64,000 nt of DNA from the IMG/VR virus record IMGVR_UViG_3300043395_003024, positions 62,001-126,000 of that record; one strand, given 5' to 3'. Under the pieces are notes generated by a model. The model was not told the DNA's origin, did no database searches, and saw only the letters and a program-made list of their open reading frames with translations. A program made the position numbers and the translations under genes. The DNA is from a virus. This document shows positions 44,913-55,700 of the stretch, piece by piece. The stretch's first letter is position 1. Every line of letters begins with the position of its first letter.

Positions 44913-45551
44913 CTAAATAATGCTCTGCATAACAAAACCTAGATTGACAATATTGGATGCAGCAGCATTGAGTGTTTCATCATTTATTGACTCATCTGGG
45001 GACATTTGCAGAACACGGCGTAGCATGGCTGGGTATCTTGTTTGTTTCGTGTGCTGTTCGGCCTTCTCGGGATAAACCAGAACTTCTTTCCACTGCACTT
45101 TTCTGCCGACGTTAATTTTGTAGGGGGCGGCAACCATGGAAACTGGGGCTATATGGCCAGTATCTTCATCTATAGAGATATGGCTAATCGTTATACATTC
45201 GTAGACGGGCAATTTTGGGTCTGCAAAGGCCGTGGCGAGGTCCATGTTGTTTGTCTTGGAGGAGTCGAGCGAGCAGTAACCTTCTGAAACCATCGTTAAA
45301 GCCGTACACCACAGGTCTTTCCTGAGAATCTTGCATAGCTCTTTACATCTATTAAAACGCTCATCGGGGTCCATCTTGCTGGTATCCGCACCCATCTGGC
45401 AGATTGCGATTAACCCATCATCTACCCATGCGAGAAAGTGAACAGCTATCTCCTCGCCCACGCCATGTTCCTGGACTGCATCATCTTTAGCCATTTGTGC
45501 AGACGTCAACGCAAGCGCCATTTTACTAAAATCATTGACATACTGTTCCAT
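44913..45551 (-). CDS. Hypothetical protein
   Basis: A 212-aa protein with no recognised domain. 'IAVHFLAWVDDGLIAICQMG' and 'ALTMVSEGYCSLDSSKTNNM' suggest an alpha/beta core; several cysteines are scattered, not clustered. The ATG at 45551 follows a TAGTAT -10 by 6 nt with no ribosome binding site, so it may be leaderless. It is divergent from the histone-like gene, and the two promoters lie within 93 nt. Confidence 0.68.
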   Translation of the reverse strand: MEQYVNDFSKMALALTSAQMAKDDAVQEHGVGEEIAVHFLAWVDDGLIAICQMGADTSKMDPDERFNRCKELCKILRKDLWCTALTMVSEGYCSLDSSKTNNMDLATAFADPKLPVYECITISHISIDEDTGHIAPVSMVAAPYKINVGRKVQWKEVLVYPEKAEQHTKQTRYPAMLRRVLQMSPDESINDETLNAAASNIVNLGFVMQSII

Positions 45552-45557
45552 GCATGA

Positions 45558-45563
45558 ATACTA
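45558..45563 (-). promoter_or_regulatory. Leaderless -10 element TAGTAT
   Basis: On the minus strand TAGTAT ends 6 nt before the ATG at 45551, with no Shine-Dalgarno. It faces away from the plus-strand leaderless promoter at 45632, making a bidirectional control region. Confidence 0.4.
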
Positions 45564-45631
45564 AACAAATATGTCTACATTTTAAGGTAAAGAAATAAAC
45601 GTCTTTTCACTCGCGCGCCACACGTATGCGC

Positions 45632-45637
45632 TAGTGT
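45632..45637 (+). promoter_or_regulatory. Leaderless -10 element TAGTGT
   Basis: GCTAGTGT followed by exactly 7 nt and ATG 45645. The same 8-mer and spacing occurs at the gene at 60900, and GCTACTGT at 13130. No clear -35 box and no ribosome binding site. Confidence 0.55.
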
Positions 45638-45644
45638 CTTCGAT

Positions 45645-46082
45645 ATGAGCGATAGCAAGAAAAAGACCCCAGCCAAGAAGCAGCCCGCCAAGAAGGCTCC
45701 TGCAAAGAAGGCAACAGCCAAAAAAGTTCCTGCTAAAAAGCAGGCCGCCAAGAAGGCCCCCGCAAAGAAGGCCCCTGCCAAGAAGGCGCAGCCAACAAAG
45801 GCTCCTGCTAAGAAGAAGAAGACGCCTGTCGAGACTGCTTTTGAGGCGATTGATTCGATTGAAGCACATGAGCTGCATCATGAGGAAATGATGAACGCCC
45901 TCAACAGCCACATGATGAAGGCTCTCGATGCCGCTGAGACAATAAAGATTGATTTTATCGACGACACTCGCGACAACATTGTTGAGTGGGCCCAGGAGTG
46001 GGTTACCCCTGACTCGCCATCAACACCGGTGGCAAAAAAGGGATTCTTCAAGCGCTTCATTGCTTCGTTTATTAAGCGCTAA
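45645..46082 (+). CDS. Histone H1-like K/A/P-repeat protein
   Basis: A 145-aa protein. Residues 5-62 are a run of about ten degenerate 'PAKKA' pentapeptides, as in histone H1 C-tails and bacterial Hc1/AlgP-like proteins, so it should bind DNA electrostatically. Residues 63-125 form an acidic helical domain ('FEAIDSIEAHELHHEEMMNA'), and the tail is basic ('GFFKRFIASFIKR'). It may compact phage DNA or act on host chromatin early. Its leaderless promoter fits early expression. Confidence 0.8.
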   Translation: MSDSKKKTPAKKQPAKKAPAKKATAKKVPAKKQAAKKAPAKKAPAKKAQPTKAPAKKKKTPVETAFEAIDSIEAHELHHEEMMNALNSHMMKALDAAETIKIDFIDDTRDNIVEWAQEWVTPDSPSTPVAKKGFFKRFIASFIKR

Positions 46083-46110
46083 ACGAATTCGGTAAGAGGG
46101 GTCTTGCCGA

Positions 46111-46524
46111 ATGACTACGGAAAGACGAAGAGCGCCAAGGCGCAAAATATTATCTATCGAAAAAATTGGTAGATGGGGACAGCTAACGTACAACCACAAG
46201 CTCGAGTGTGGTCATGTCGATGTTAGAAAAAGAGCTGCGAACTCTGACGAAATAGCATGTATGTGGTGTTTGCGCGCCGAAGAACAAGCAGTAGAACTAA
46301 AGAAGTTAACAGCACCGCCAGTTCAAAGCGTTTTCTATGACGACAACCTCGCAGAAGAGGAGACGCGAATTGAAAAAACGCGAGCGGCAATAGCGGCAAG
46401 AATTGGTGTGCCCATGGAGGCCGTCGATATTGCCGCAGAGGATGTTGGCGGAATTCTTGTAATCCGCAGCGCCGTCGTGTATCTTTCTGCACGTGATGTA
46501 AATCGCATTTCGGGGGACACCTAG
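46111..46524 (+). CDS. Hypothetical protein with Cys/His cluster
   Basis: A 137-aa protein with AAGAGGGG upstream. Basic N-terminus, then 'TYNHKLECGHVDVRKRAANS' and 'IACMWCLRAEEQ': a C-x-H ... C-x-x-C set that can bind zinc. The C-terminal half is helical with 'AAIAARIGVPMEAVDIAAED' and a final beta strand. It precedes the WhiB gene. I do not recognise a family; small zinc proteins of this type are frequent in actinophages. Confidence 0.7.
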   Translation: MTTERRRAPRRKILSIEKIGRWGQLTYNHKLECGHVDVRKRAANSDEIACMWCLRAEEQAVELKKLTAPPVQSVFYDDNLAEEETRIEKTRAAIAARIGVPMEAVDIAAEDVGGILVIRSAVVYLSARDVNRISGDT

Positions 46525-46550
46525 CCTCCGGTAATTCATGGGAGGGCCAG

Positions 46551-46886
46551 ATGAAAGCAATTAGTCGCATAGACGAACTTCCACGCGGAGGTGACTGCGC
46601 TGGGCATGACCCCGACATTTGGTTCCCGATGGCCGATAAATCAGAGCCCGGCGAATTCTCCCGAAAAATCCGTGAGGCCAAACTAAACACAGAGATTGCC
46701 AAGAAAATCTGCTCAACTTGCCACATCCGGCAGGAATGTTTGTCCTACTCGCTTTATCACGAAATGTTTGGAATATGGGGTGGGGCGACAGAGCGGGAAC
46801 GTCAGAAGATTCGTAAACAGCTGAACATTGTTCCCATACCACGCATACCTGTTAATCTGCTTTTCCTCTCATCGCAGGCAAATTAA
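46551..46886 (+). CDS. whiB: WhiB-family transcriptional regulator
   Basis: A 111-aa WhiB-like protein with GGGAGGG upstream. The four cluster cysteines are visible: one in 'RGGDCAGHDPDIWFP', a C-x-x-C in 'AKKICSTCHIRQECLSYSLY' and the last Cys there. The turn 'GIWGGATERERQKIRKQ' with the G-[IV]-W-G-G signature and basic tail completes the family. It holds a [4Fe-4S] cluster and works with sigma factor to change transcription. WhiB is confined to Actinobacteria and their phages, so this is the best host clue in the window. It overlaps the primase gene start by 1 nt. Confidence 0.93.
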   Translation: MKAISRIDELPRGGDCAGHDPDIWFPMADKSEPGEFSRKIREAKLNTEIAKKICSTCHIRQECLSYSLYHEMFGIWGGATERERQKIRKQLNIVPIPRIPVNLLFLSSQAN

Positions 46887-48730
46887 TGACAACAGTTCCA
46901 TCAGAAGAAACAGAAAATTTTCTCGGCCTGCTTGACGGCGTCAGAAGAGCTGGCTCTGGCTGGGTGGCGCGTTGTCCGTGCAGAAATGACGACTCAAATC
47001 CATCGCTTTCCGTCGGGCAAGGAGCAGATGGCCGAGTCCTTGTTACGTGTCATCGTGGAATGTCCTGCAATGTCGAGGAAATATGTGCGGCTGTTGGTCT
47101 TAGCGTCGCTGACTTGATGCCTAAGAAAGACGATTTTGAACAGACATACAAAACCGACCATAGGCCGCCACCGGCACCAAAAAAGACAGAGCAAAAACAT
47201 GTAACGCCAAAGCAGGTTGAGCCACCAAAAAAACAAACACTTGTAGCCACATATGACTACACGGATGAAAACGGCGTGCTTCTTTTCCAAAAACTGCGAT
47301 ACGTAGATGAAGACGGAAAGAAAACGTTTCGCCAGCGCAAACCAGACGGGAAAGGCGGATGGGAATACAGTCTTGGTGACGTGCCAAAAGTCCTATACAA
47401 CTTGCCAGCTGTTATTTCTGCCAAAACATATAACGCTCCAGTGTGGGTTGTAGAGGGGGAGAAAGATGCAGACACCCTCATAGAGGCTGGATTTATCGCA
47501 ACGACAATGCCAGGCGGAGCTGGGAAATGGCTAGATATCCACACGGAACCACTCGCTGGAAGTCTTGTTGAAATAGTTGCAGACAATGATGAAGTCGGAA
47601 TCAAGCATGCTCTTGATGTTCAACAAAAACTAAATGAAGCTGGCTGTGATGCGCAGGTATGGATTTGCCCATCGCACAAAGACATCACAGACCATCTTTC
47701 ATCAGGTAAATCCATCGATGAACTTCTTGCCTACGAAGAGCACGCAGAAACATATTCTGCGAACGTTTCTGAAGATGGTTTTAGCGATATTGAGCCAGCA
47801 GTACACCGAATTGACGATGAGGCGTCCCCAGAAGGGCTTGCGCTTTTAAAGTTACAGGAGCTGTTAGAGCGCGACGACCTCAATACAAAACAGAAAATTG
47901 CAAAAAGCAATCTCATCCTCTCAACAGCAACTGTGTCATTTACTCTTGATACAGGCCGACTGGTTCATTGGAATGATTTTCTTAAAGAAACAGACGGCGA
48001 CTCGTACGAATGGGCAATACCAGGACTAATTGAGAGAGGCGAAAGAGTGATTGTTGTTGCCGCCGAAGGTGTCGGCAAGACAATGCTCGCTAGGCAAGTA
48101 GCACTCCTGTCTGCCGCCGGAATCCATCCGTTCTCGTTTCAGCCGATGAATCCAATCAAGACACTTACGGTAGACCTTGAAAACCCTGACAGAATTATTC
48201 GCCGAACTGGACGCTCAATCGCGATGCAGGCAATGGCTCATGCCCGGGTTTCAAGACTGAACGCAGAACTACTAACACGCCCATCAGGAATGGACCTGCT
48301 TAAAGCTTCGGATAGGGCAATTCTCGAGGATACCCTCGACAGGGTTAAGCCAGAGTTACTAGTGATTGGGCCTCTTTACAAGGCGTTTCTTGACCCAGGC
48401 GGAAGAACGTCTGAATCAATTGCGCTAGAGGTTGCAAAATACCTTGACACCATTAGAACCATCTACAAGTGCGCCCTATGGATTGAACATCACGCTCCAC
48501 TGGGAACCAGCATGACGAGCAGAGACCTTCGGCCCTTTGGTTCGGCAGTCTGGTCGCGCTGGCCAGAATTCGGTATTTCCCTTCAGCCAGACCCCACGGC
48601 CCTCGGGGCATATGTTTACGATGTTCGACATTTCCGTGGTGCTCGTGACGAGCGTCAGTGGCCGACTAAAATGAAAAGAGGCGTCAGATTTCCATTTGAG
48701 GTCATCGAGTGGTCTAAGGCTGTTAAATGA
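46886..48730 (+). CDS. Primase-helicase (zinc finger, TOPRIM, RecA-like ATPase)
   Basis: A 614-aa fusion. Residues ~20-70: zinc-binding 'GWVARCPCRNDDSNPSLSVG' and 'LVTCHRGMSCNVEEICAAVG'. Residues ~185-280: TOPRIM with 'VWVVEGEKDADTLIEAGF' (catalytic Glu), 'TMPGGAGKW' and 'VEIVADNDEVGIKHAL' (Asp pair). Residues ~370-614: RecA/RepA-like ATPase, 'VIVVAAEGVGKTMLARQVAL' (Walker A) and 'LLVIGPLYKAFLDPGGRTSE' (Walker B), 'ALWIEHHAPLG' sensor. It primes and may unwind the replication fork, working with SSB (60344-60826). Confidence 0.88.
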   Translation: MTTVPSEETENFLGLLDGVRRAGSGWVARCPCRNDDSNPSLSVGQGADGRVLVTCHRGMSCNVEEICAAVGLSVADLMPKKDDFEQTYKTDHRPPPAPKKTEQKHVTPKQVEPPKKQTLVATYDYTDENGVLLFQKLRYVDEDGKKTFRQRKPDGKGGWEYSLGDVPKVLYNLPAVISAKTYNAPVWVVEGEKDADTLIEAGFIATTMPGGAGKWLDIHTEPLAGSLVEIVADNDEVGIKHALDVQQKLNEAGCDAQVWICPSHKDITDHLSSGKSIDELLAYEEHAETYSANVSEDGFSDIEPAVHRIDDEASPEGLALLKLQELLERDDLNTKQKIAKSNLILSTATVSFTLDTGRLVHWNDFLKETDGDSYEWAIPGLIERGERVIVVAAEGVGKTMLARQVALLSAAGIHPFSFQPMNPIKTLTVDLENPDRIIRRTGRSIAMQAMAHARVSRLNAELLTRPSGMDLLKASDRAILEDTLDRVKPELLVIGPLYKAFLDPGGRTSESIALEVAKYLDTIRTIYKCALWIEHHAPLGTSMTSRDLRPFGSAVWSRWPEFGISLQPDPTALGAYVYDVRHFRGARDERQWPTKMKRGVRFPFEVIEWSKAVK

Positions 48731-49395
48731 GCGACGAAAAATCAAAACCGATTACTACTAAAGAGTTTCTCAACGAGAGAGACATGCGTATTTTCAAGAT
48801 GCGCCAGGCCGGTACGTCTGTCAATGAGATAGCCAGAAGATTCGGCATCTCAACATCGTCTGTTTCACGCTCAATTCAGCGTCAACTGGAAAAGATGAAT
48901 AAGGAAGCCATCCTGGCCTACCCAGAGGTGCTCAGAATGGAGTTGGAGCGCCTAGACAACCTCCAGCAGGCTATTTGGCCCATGACGCAGCACAGGCGCG
49001 TTGTAATGGACGACGGTACAGAGATGCAGGTAGAACCAGACCTGAAAGCAATCCAGCAGGTGCTCTCAATTATGGACAGAAGAACGAAACTTCTTGGCAT
49101 GGAGCAAACAAATGTCAATGTAAATATTGACGGGAATATCAACTCTCAGGTTCGCGCAACAATTGCTGGCCAGCCTGGAGTTACGACGCCGGCGTCTGGT
49201 TTTGACGCTGAATCTGAAGCTAAAAAGCTGCTTGAACTCATGGCGATTTCTGGCGTATTGCCGGAGGAAACTGTTTCTTCAATTCTTCGGAAACATCAAG
49301 AAGATGAAGGTTTGATAATTGATGCTGAAGTAGTATCTGACTCAGAAGAAGAGCCTAGATACAGGGATTTCAGCGACGATGAGCCAGGAAAATAA
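48727..49395 (+). CDS. Terminase small subunit-like HTH protein
   Basis: A 222-aa protein overlapping the primase gene by 4 nt. Residues ~15-60 are a helix-turn-helix: 'FKMRQAGTSVNEIARRFGIS' then 'TSSVSRSIQRQLEKM'. A central helical part 'LRMELERLDNLQQAIWPMTQ' and 'QQVLSIMDRRTKLLGMEQTN' matches the oligomerisation region of many small terminases and HTH phage proteins. The tail is acidic. Small terminase is the best fit, although it lies 35 kb from the large subunit gene. A plain regulator is the alternative. Confidence 0.6.
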   Translation: MSDEKSKPITTKEFLNERDMRIFKMRQAGTSVNEIARRFGISTSSVSRSIQRQLEKMNKEAILAYPEVLRMELERLDNLQQAIWPMTQHRRVVMDDGTEMQVEPDLKAIQQVLSIMDRRTKLLGMEQTNVNVNIDGNINSQVRATIAGQPGVTTPASGFDAESEAKKLLELMAISGVLPEETVSSILRKHQEDEGLIIDAEVVSDSEEEPRYRDFSDDEPGK

Positions 49396-49702
49396 CCAAG
49401 AAGAGACTGACAACATCCGCTCCGCCATGGACAAGGTGGCGGAAACGTTAACCCCCAGCATTTCCACGTCAATAGATGCTGAAGATGGGCCAGCAGACAA
49501 GCAGGTTCTAATCAGAACTAACGATTATGAACGAAATCGCTGGAAAGAAGCCGCCTCCATTGAGCAGATTTCCCTTTCTGCGTGGATTCGAACAGTCCTC
49601 AATTCTGAAGCAAAGCGCCTCCTGGAATGTGACCATCCAATGAATATGGTCCGCTTCTACCCGTGGTCAAAAATATGCACCAAATGCGGTAAGCGCCTCT
49701 AA
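49379..49702 (+). CDS. Ribbon-helix-helix protein with C-terminal Cys pair
   Basis: A 107-aa protein. Residues ~40-80 read 'DKQVLIRTNDYERNRWKEAA' and 'SIEQISLSAWIRTVLNSEAK': an Arc/CopG-type beta strand plus two helices that bind DNA as a dimer. The C-terminus has 'LLECDHPMNM' and 'KICTKCGKRL', a possible zinc site. It overlaps the preceding gene by 17 nt. Probably a phage regulator; the target is unknown. Confidence 0.72.
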   Translation: MSQENNQEETDNIRSAMDKVAETLTPSISTSIDAEDGPADKQVLIRTNDYERNRWKEAASIEQISLSAWIRTVLNSEAKRLLECDHPMNMVRFYPWSKICTKCGKRL

Positions 49703-49722
49703 TTGGCCTTTATTTGTAATGG

Positions 49723-49728
49723 TATTAT
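49723..49728 (+). promoter_or_regulatory. Leaderless -10 element before polyprotein 3
   Basis: TATTAT is followed by 8 nt and the ATG at 49737. No Shine-Dalgarno precedes this ATG. The only -35-like sequence is TTGGCC at 49703-49708 with a short 14-nt spacer, so the promoter is tentative. Confidence 0.4.
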
Positions 49729-49736
49729 TTATTTAG

Positions 49737-52700
49737 ATGTCTGCAGATAATCAAGAGTTTCACATTCCCTTTGAGGAATCTCGTCGCGGTGCAAATTCAA
49801 GCCCGGAAAAGAAAGCTGCCCTAGGAAGACTTGGCCGCTATCTTGGCTCAAGAGCTATCGATAGGCCACGAATTGGCGACGGTCACCGTGATAGAAGACG
49901 CGGAAGGGACCATGGATTAAACATAGACCTGCCGACCGGCGGTAGACCGGGAAACAGACGCCCAACCGGTAGCCGCCTAGACCCAGATAATGATGGCTGG
50001 GCAGACGAGGGGACAACTAAGCCGGTATGGGTTGGCATTGGCGGTGCTGAAAATCGCAATACCCGAGCGTCAGGTACGAGAATGGCGGAAGAGCCAGACA
50101 CGTCGAGAACGCTTTCTTCAGGGAAGAAGTATCAGGAGATTGTTGATTCCCAGCCACCCGTGTCTGACGAAAAGAAAAAACTTGCATCTGAGTTTATAGA
50201 CGATATAAAGCAGGGTGAATTTTTAAAAGAAGACGTATACGAGGAAGAAAAAGGTCCTCGCCCACCACGGCCGCCTGGAATGCCGGAGCCAAAACCGTTA
50301 ATGGTAATCCAGGACAATGAAGACAGGAAGCTAGAAAAACAGCGTGTCCGCGATTTGTTGGCTGAGCTTTTTAAAGGTGAAATGACACTTGATGAAGACA
50401 TTATTATTACCACCGACGATGGGAAAAAAATAAATATAGGCAACAGGGTATTGATAGACATTGCTCCTAGCAGTGACTCGAAATACTCTACTTCTGTAAA
50501 AGTTCATAAGGCTAACGATGCGGATATCGCTGATGCCAAAGAGCTATATGGTGATACATTCGAACCGGGCGACATGCTGACCGAGGTTCAGCTTGGGTTT
50601 TTGGTTAGACCGCTTCCAGAGTACGAAAAAGAACTCATCGAATCATTAACGGACGAAAATAAAAAATCATTTCTCTCCTATGAAGATGGACGTTTATCGC
50701 TAGCACGCGCATATAGAACATATATCAATGTTTCTAATGACGAAAAAAACCTGGGATTAATTTCTCATGATTCATTTTATGTTCTTGGCATGGCTCAGGG
50801 CCAGGGGATAGGTTCGGCGTTTAATGCCAGAAATGAAAAACTATATAACGAGCTTGATGTTGCTTCGATATATACACACGGCCATTCAGGCAAGGGGGCA
50901 CGCGGCGCTGTCCATTGGCCCAAGAATGGATTTACGTGGGCTGGAGAAAACGACAAACAGAAGTTCTTATCGATAATCGACAAGGCCATCACGGAGCAAC
51001 CAGAAATATTCTCTGCGGAAGATAAAAAGAAAATATCTTCTCTATATAGAAAAAATCCAGATACTGGGCTTTTTGAAACAGAAGCAACAGCCGAGGAGCT
51101 TGTCGACTTCCCCGCCGCATATGAAGTATTTGCGGATGAAGAAGCACAGATAATGTACTCAAGGCCGCTAAAACAGCTCGCAGTGGCATCCTCGGGCCGT
51201 CTATCGTCCGGCTCAACTAAGCGTAGCTCTCGTGGAGTCCACGTATCAGAGCTGTACGACGGCGACTATGGCACGTGGGAAGAGGGGGCATTGCTCACTC
51301 CAGAATCACTATACAGACTCATATCTAGAGTGTTTGAAAAAAACGATATAGATGCGTCTTTGCCTAAATACGATGGAGCTCTTGAAAAAATAACTGAGTA
51401 TAAAGATTTTGGGTCAGTAATTAATGACTCACTAAGGCTGGGTTACACATTTGATGACCCGCGGTCCCCCAACCTGTACGAATATGCGTCTATGCAGCGG
51501 CTCCTAATGGACAACAGAATAACCGCCGGCATAACGTTGTATAGGTCAATCGCGAATACGCCAGAAATTGCATCGCTTAAAGAGGGTGACACATTTGGCG
51601 ATAGGGGCTTCCAGAGCTTTACAGTGATGGCCCCAGGCCAATACTCTGGAATGGGAGACAAAAGGCCAATAGTTCTTCGCTTATTAACAACAAAGAACAC
51701 GCGTGGCAGATACATATCTAGACGCCCAAATGACTATAACCTAGAAAACTTTGATACCCGGAAGCCTCTCGACGAAAGATATTTTGGAATAAATGAACAC
51801 GAAGTATTGCTGCCTGCTGGTGCAACATACAAGCTGGTTAAGAAGACGCAGACTGATGATGGACGTGAAATCTGGGACGTCAAACTTTCCGGTCAAGGCA
51901 AGCTCAGTTCTGGGGCAAAAGAAGTAGCACTAGATAATGTTGATTCCAATACGCTAAGTAGCGGGAAACCACCACGTCACCCAAGAACGCCAACGCTTGG
52001 TGCATTTATCGGTACTGCTGATGAAGAATTCGCAGACATAAAATCGTGGGACGAGTTTAAGAAGCTGTACGACGACAAAGAAGTTATATTTTTTGACTAT
52101 GAAACAACCGGATTAGTTTTTGACGAATTCGGGAAAGAGATTAGTAAAGGTGCGCCAGTCCAGTTCGGTGCCGTGAAAATAAAAAACGGCAAAGAGGTCG
52201 AAAGAATAAATCTGTTCATGAATCCTGGAGAGCCACTCGGTGAGTGGTCTAGGAATAATCTCAAAGATAAAGACGGAAATCCACTAACAGATGAATGGCT
52301 GGGCAGCCAGATATCTATAGACGAAGCACATAAGCAGCTGATTGAGTTTGCGGGCCCAGAAGCAATATTTGGCGTTCAGAATGCCACATTTGATAAGGGA
52401 GTTCTTGACGGCGTTCTGGAACAAATGGGTGAAAAGTGGCGCCCATCTGGATACCTGGACACGAGAGAAATAGCTTCCCTAACTCTCCCAAAGTGGACCC
52501 CGGAAACGGATGACGGTCCGTTCATGCTTGACAAAGAAGGAAATAAAAAGCCATCTAGTAGCCTTGCTGCAATAACCGAATATCTCGGAGTAAACCTCGG
52601 CGATGGCCACCATAACGCTGACTCAGATGCTTTTGCAACAAGCCAAGTAATGCGCCGGATTATTGATGGGGCTATCGAAAAGAATTGGCCGACAGATGCT

Positions 52701-55700
52701 CTGAATAAACAAAAGCGCGATTCGCTGCATAAGCAAACAGTCGACAAATTTAATGAAGAAGTAGCCCAGTTTGAAAAAGACAAAGCTTCGTATTTCGAAT
52801 CACTTTCATCAAATTCTGAGTCGCTTTCATCTGGTCGCAACCGGCCGGTCATTCAAATCAAGCCAACACAGGAACAGAAGCCAACAGAGCCAGGTAAGCG
52901 CGCGGTCAAGGGCTATGGCCAGCCTGATGCATCCGGAAAAGAAGTACGCAGAACCAACACCAAATGGCTAGCTGGGATGACTCCTGACGAAATCGCGCAA
53001 GTGGTTGTCCCAACCAGCGACGAACAGCGTTTTGAAATGTGGGCTGATGACATAGCCGGTGATACTTGGCGCACAAATCGTAAGTGGAGAAAATTCCTAG
53101 AAAAGTATTATTCGGAACTAGGCAAAGCTGACAATTCTCTACCTATTGATTATTCCCCAGAGTCGGTAAAGGCAGCACAAGACCTTGTTCGTGGGCTACT
53201 TGAGTCGTCCCCGCAGATGAGGTGGATGTTCGAGAACCATGGCGCCCCCCTGATAACAGTGTTTTCACGCGAAGCTGTAGATGCTTACGAAAACAACGGG
53301 GATATGAAACAGCGCATGGAGCAGCTACGGATTCAGCGCGGGGTAGAGAAGACGCCATTCGTTAGTGGGCTCGCAGTGCGCGAATACGGGCTCATTGGAT
53401 TTACACCGCGAGCAATAATTGATAGGGAGTCGTTAACGACATCCGAAAAGGGCGTATATCCAATTTCACTAAATCCAGACAGGCTCCCAGAACCGCGCGA
53501 TGCACATATGGACAGAAGCCTTGAGGGCACACTAGTGCACGAATATGGCCACTGGCTCCACTATCGCGCCATATGGGATACGGAGACAAATGGGGCATCC
53601 GGCAAGGCGCGTTCGTACTACGGAAATGGCGATTTAAGGGACCCTAAATACACCGCAGCACTCGATGTTGCTGAGGAATATGCAAACCCCGATACGGACA
53701 ATGAAGCAATAGAAATATATACGCAGTTTGTTGACCTGACTGGTCGTGACGCCGAGGAAATGTTTAGGGCAAATCCGGACAAAGCGCTAACTGCAACATC
53801 TTATGGAAATGTCAATAAGCGCGAAGCAATAGCTGAGGCGTTTGTTGCAATAATGCACCCAAACAGAGAAATGGCAAAGCGCGCTTTAAGCAAAAAATTG
53901 CGCGATGACATTTACACCCTTGCTGGGGTAGATAAAGATGACCTTCCGTGGGATAGACGTGCGGACGGGCGTCCGACAATAAGACTTTCTTCTGGGGCTA
54001 CGCAAAAACCAGAGCGCGAGAAGCGCAGGGGACGGATGGCCAGGGCGCTAAGACAGCTCATAGGCGGGGACGAGGCTGCCGAAGAACCAGAGAAGACTCA
54101 GGAGCCATACACATTCGAGGCCCCAGAAAGGCCGGAAGGCCTAGCATCCTTTGCTACAGGACCATCTGAGCGCCTGCGCGCCTCGCTTCCAATACCCTCA
54201 GAGGAGGATTTAACTGCGGAACTAGAACATGACGTGAGGGCAATGATTCTTGACCCAGTTATCGAGGGCCTATCCACACTTGATGTAACAGGGTTTGGCG
54301 TAAGCATGTTTTCATCCGAGGAGGATAGAAAAGCTAGCTCCTCAGCAAAGAGAATGATTGCGTCAAATATTGCAGAAACAGCAAAGATTGAACCGCGTGA
54401 ATTCATTAAATCGTTCTCTGAAGAATCAATTAAAGAAAGCGGTCTAGATTTAGCTGCTCAACGAAGATTTTTCCATGCGGCTGCAAATTTCAGGGCACTA
54501 AAAGGAATATTTGATGCCGTTGACAATCTTCCAGAAAATGCAACTGAAGAAGAAAGGCGTGCTGCCGGAAGGTTTGCTATTGACAGGTCCTCTGGCGCGG
54601 TGGTGTCCGTAGAGAAGCATGACAAAATAATCCAAAAGAGGTTCTGGTTTGACGAAATCATAGATGAGCTGGAAAAACGCTCATACGAGGACCTGTTCGG
54701 CGACAAATGGAATGAACTAACAAACATTGCGCTAGGCGACGAGAAGTCAATATTGACTCCATACTTGATAACGCGTCTTGGTGGAGACGAAATCAAAAAA
54801 GACATGCTCAATTTTGGCCTCCAAATAAGGACAATGTTCAACGATTTAATAGCGGAGATGAAGGGCGCTAACGGCGCCGACCGTAAAGACCCGCTAACTG
54901 GAAGACCATTGAAAGACGGGGATGGATTAGCCCTAATGTTCTCTCCAATGGGCGAGATTGACCCACGCACAGGAAAGCCTGGGATGGCATTGATTTCTAA
55001 GGGTGGCTCAATAAGTGACCAGTACGCAAGGGATTTCAAATCACTTATCCGTGATGGAAAGATTGTTCCAGAGCTAGAAAGAACAGATGAGCAACACAAG
55101 GCCTACGACAGACTTTACGTAAATTACGGAGCGAAAGATGACTACCTGGAGAGGGTGGCAGCTGCTGGATTATTTGTTGTTGACGCAACAAATGTTGATT
55201 CCCCAGAAACAAAAGAATTATTAAAAAACTTTTTGATAAATAGATTGCGGTTTATTGCCGGCAATGCAGAGGATTATAAAGCGCGTTATGAATACAAGAG
55301 CGGTATTTCATTTTTCGATATAAATTCTCCGGAAGGGATAAGAGAGGCGCGGTTAGCAATAGTTTCCGACATCATCCATACATGGGCAATTTCTTCCAAT
55401 AACTCAAACCCTGTAGCCATGGCAATACAGCACGAAGCACGAAAAATGTTTGGGCTGGACGATGCAGTTGGTTGGTACGGAGGCGTGCGTGGCAAGAGAA
55501 ATGACATTCTCTACGATTCGGCTATACCGATTGAGCGGCGTTCAGAGTTTGGCGACCTTGCTTTTGACGATACCCCAGAACTTAGCGAAAAACAGTCAGA
55601 AGTGATTCGCTCTGTAGTGAAGGCAATATACGACGCTACGCAGCATTACTACAAGTCAAAAGGAATTACGCATCTTGGTGTATGGCGAGGCATGAAAGCC

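Noticed and set aside
46223-46842. Minus-strand frames of 167 and 93 aa opposite the zinc protein and WhiB
   Set aside because: WhiB and its neighbour have ribosome binding sites and family motifs; the antisense frames have neither.
54458-55099. 213-aa frame on the minus strand inside polyprotein 3
   Set aside because: Antisense to a conserved coding frame, low-complexity Ser/Leu/Pro, no start signal.
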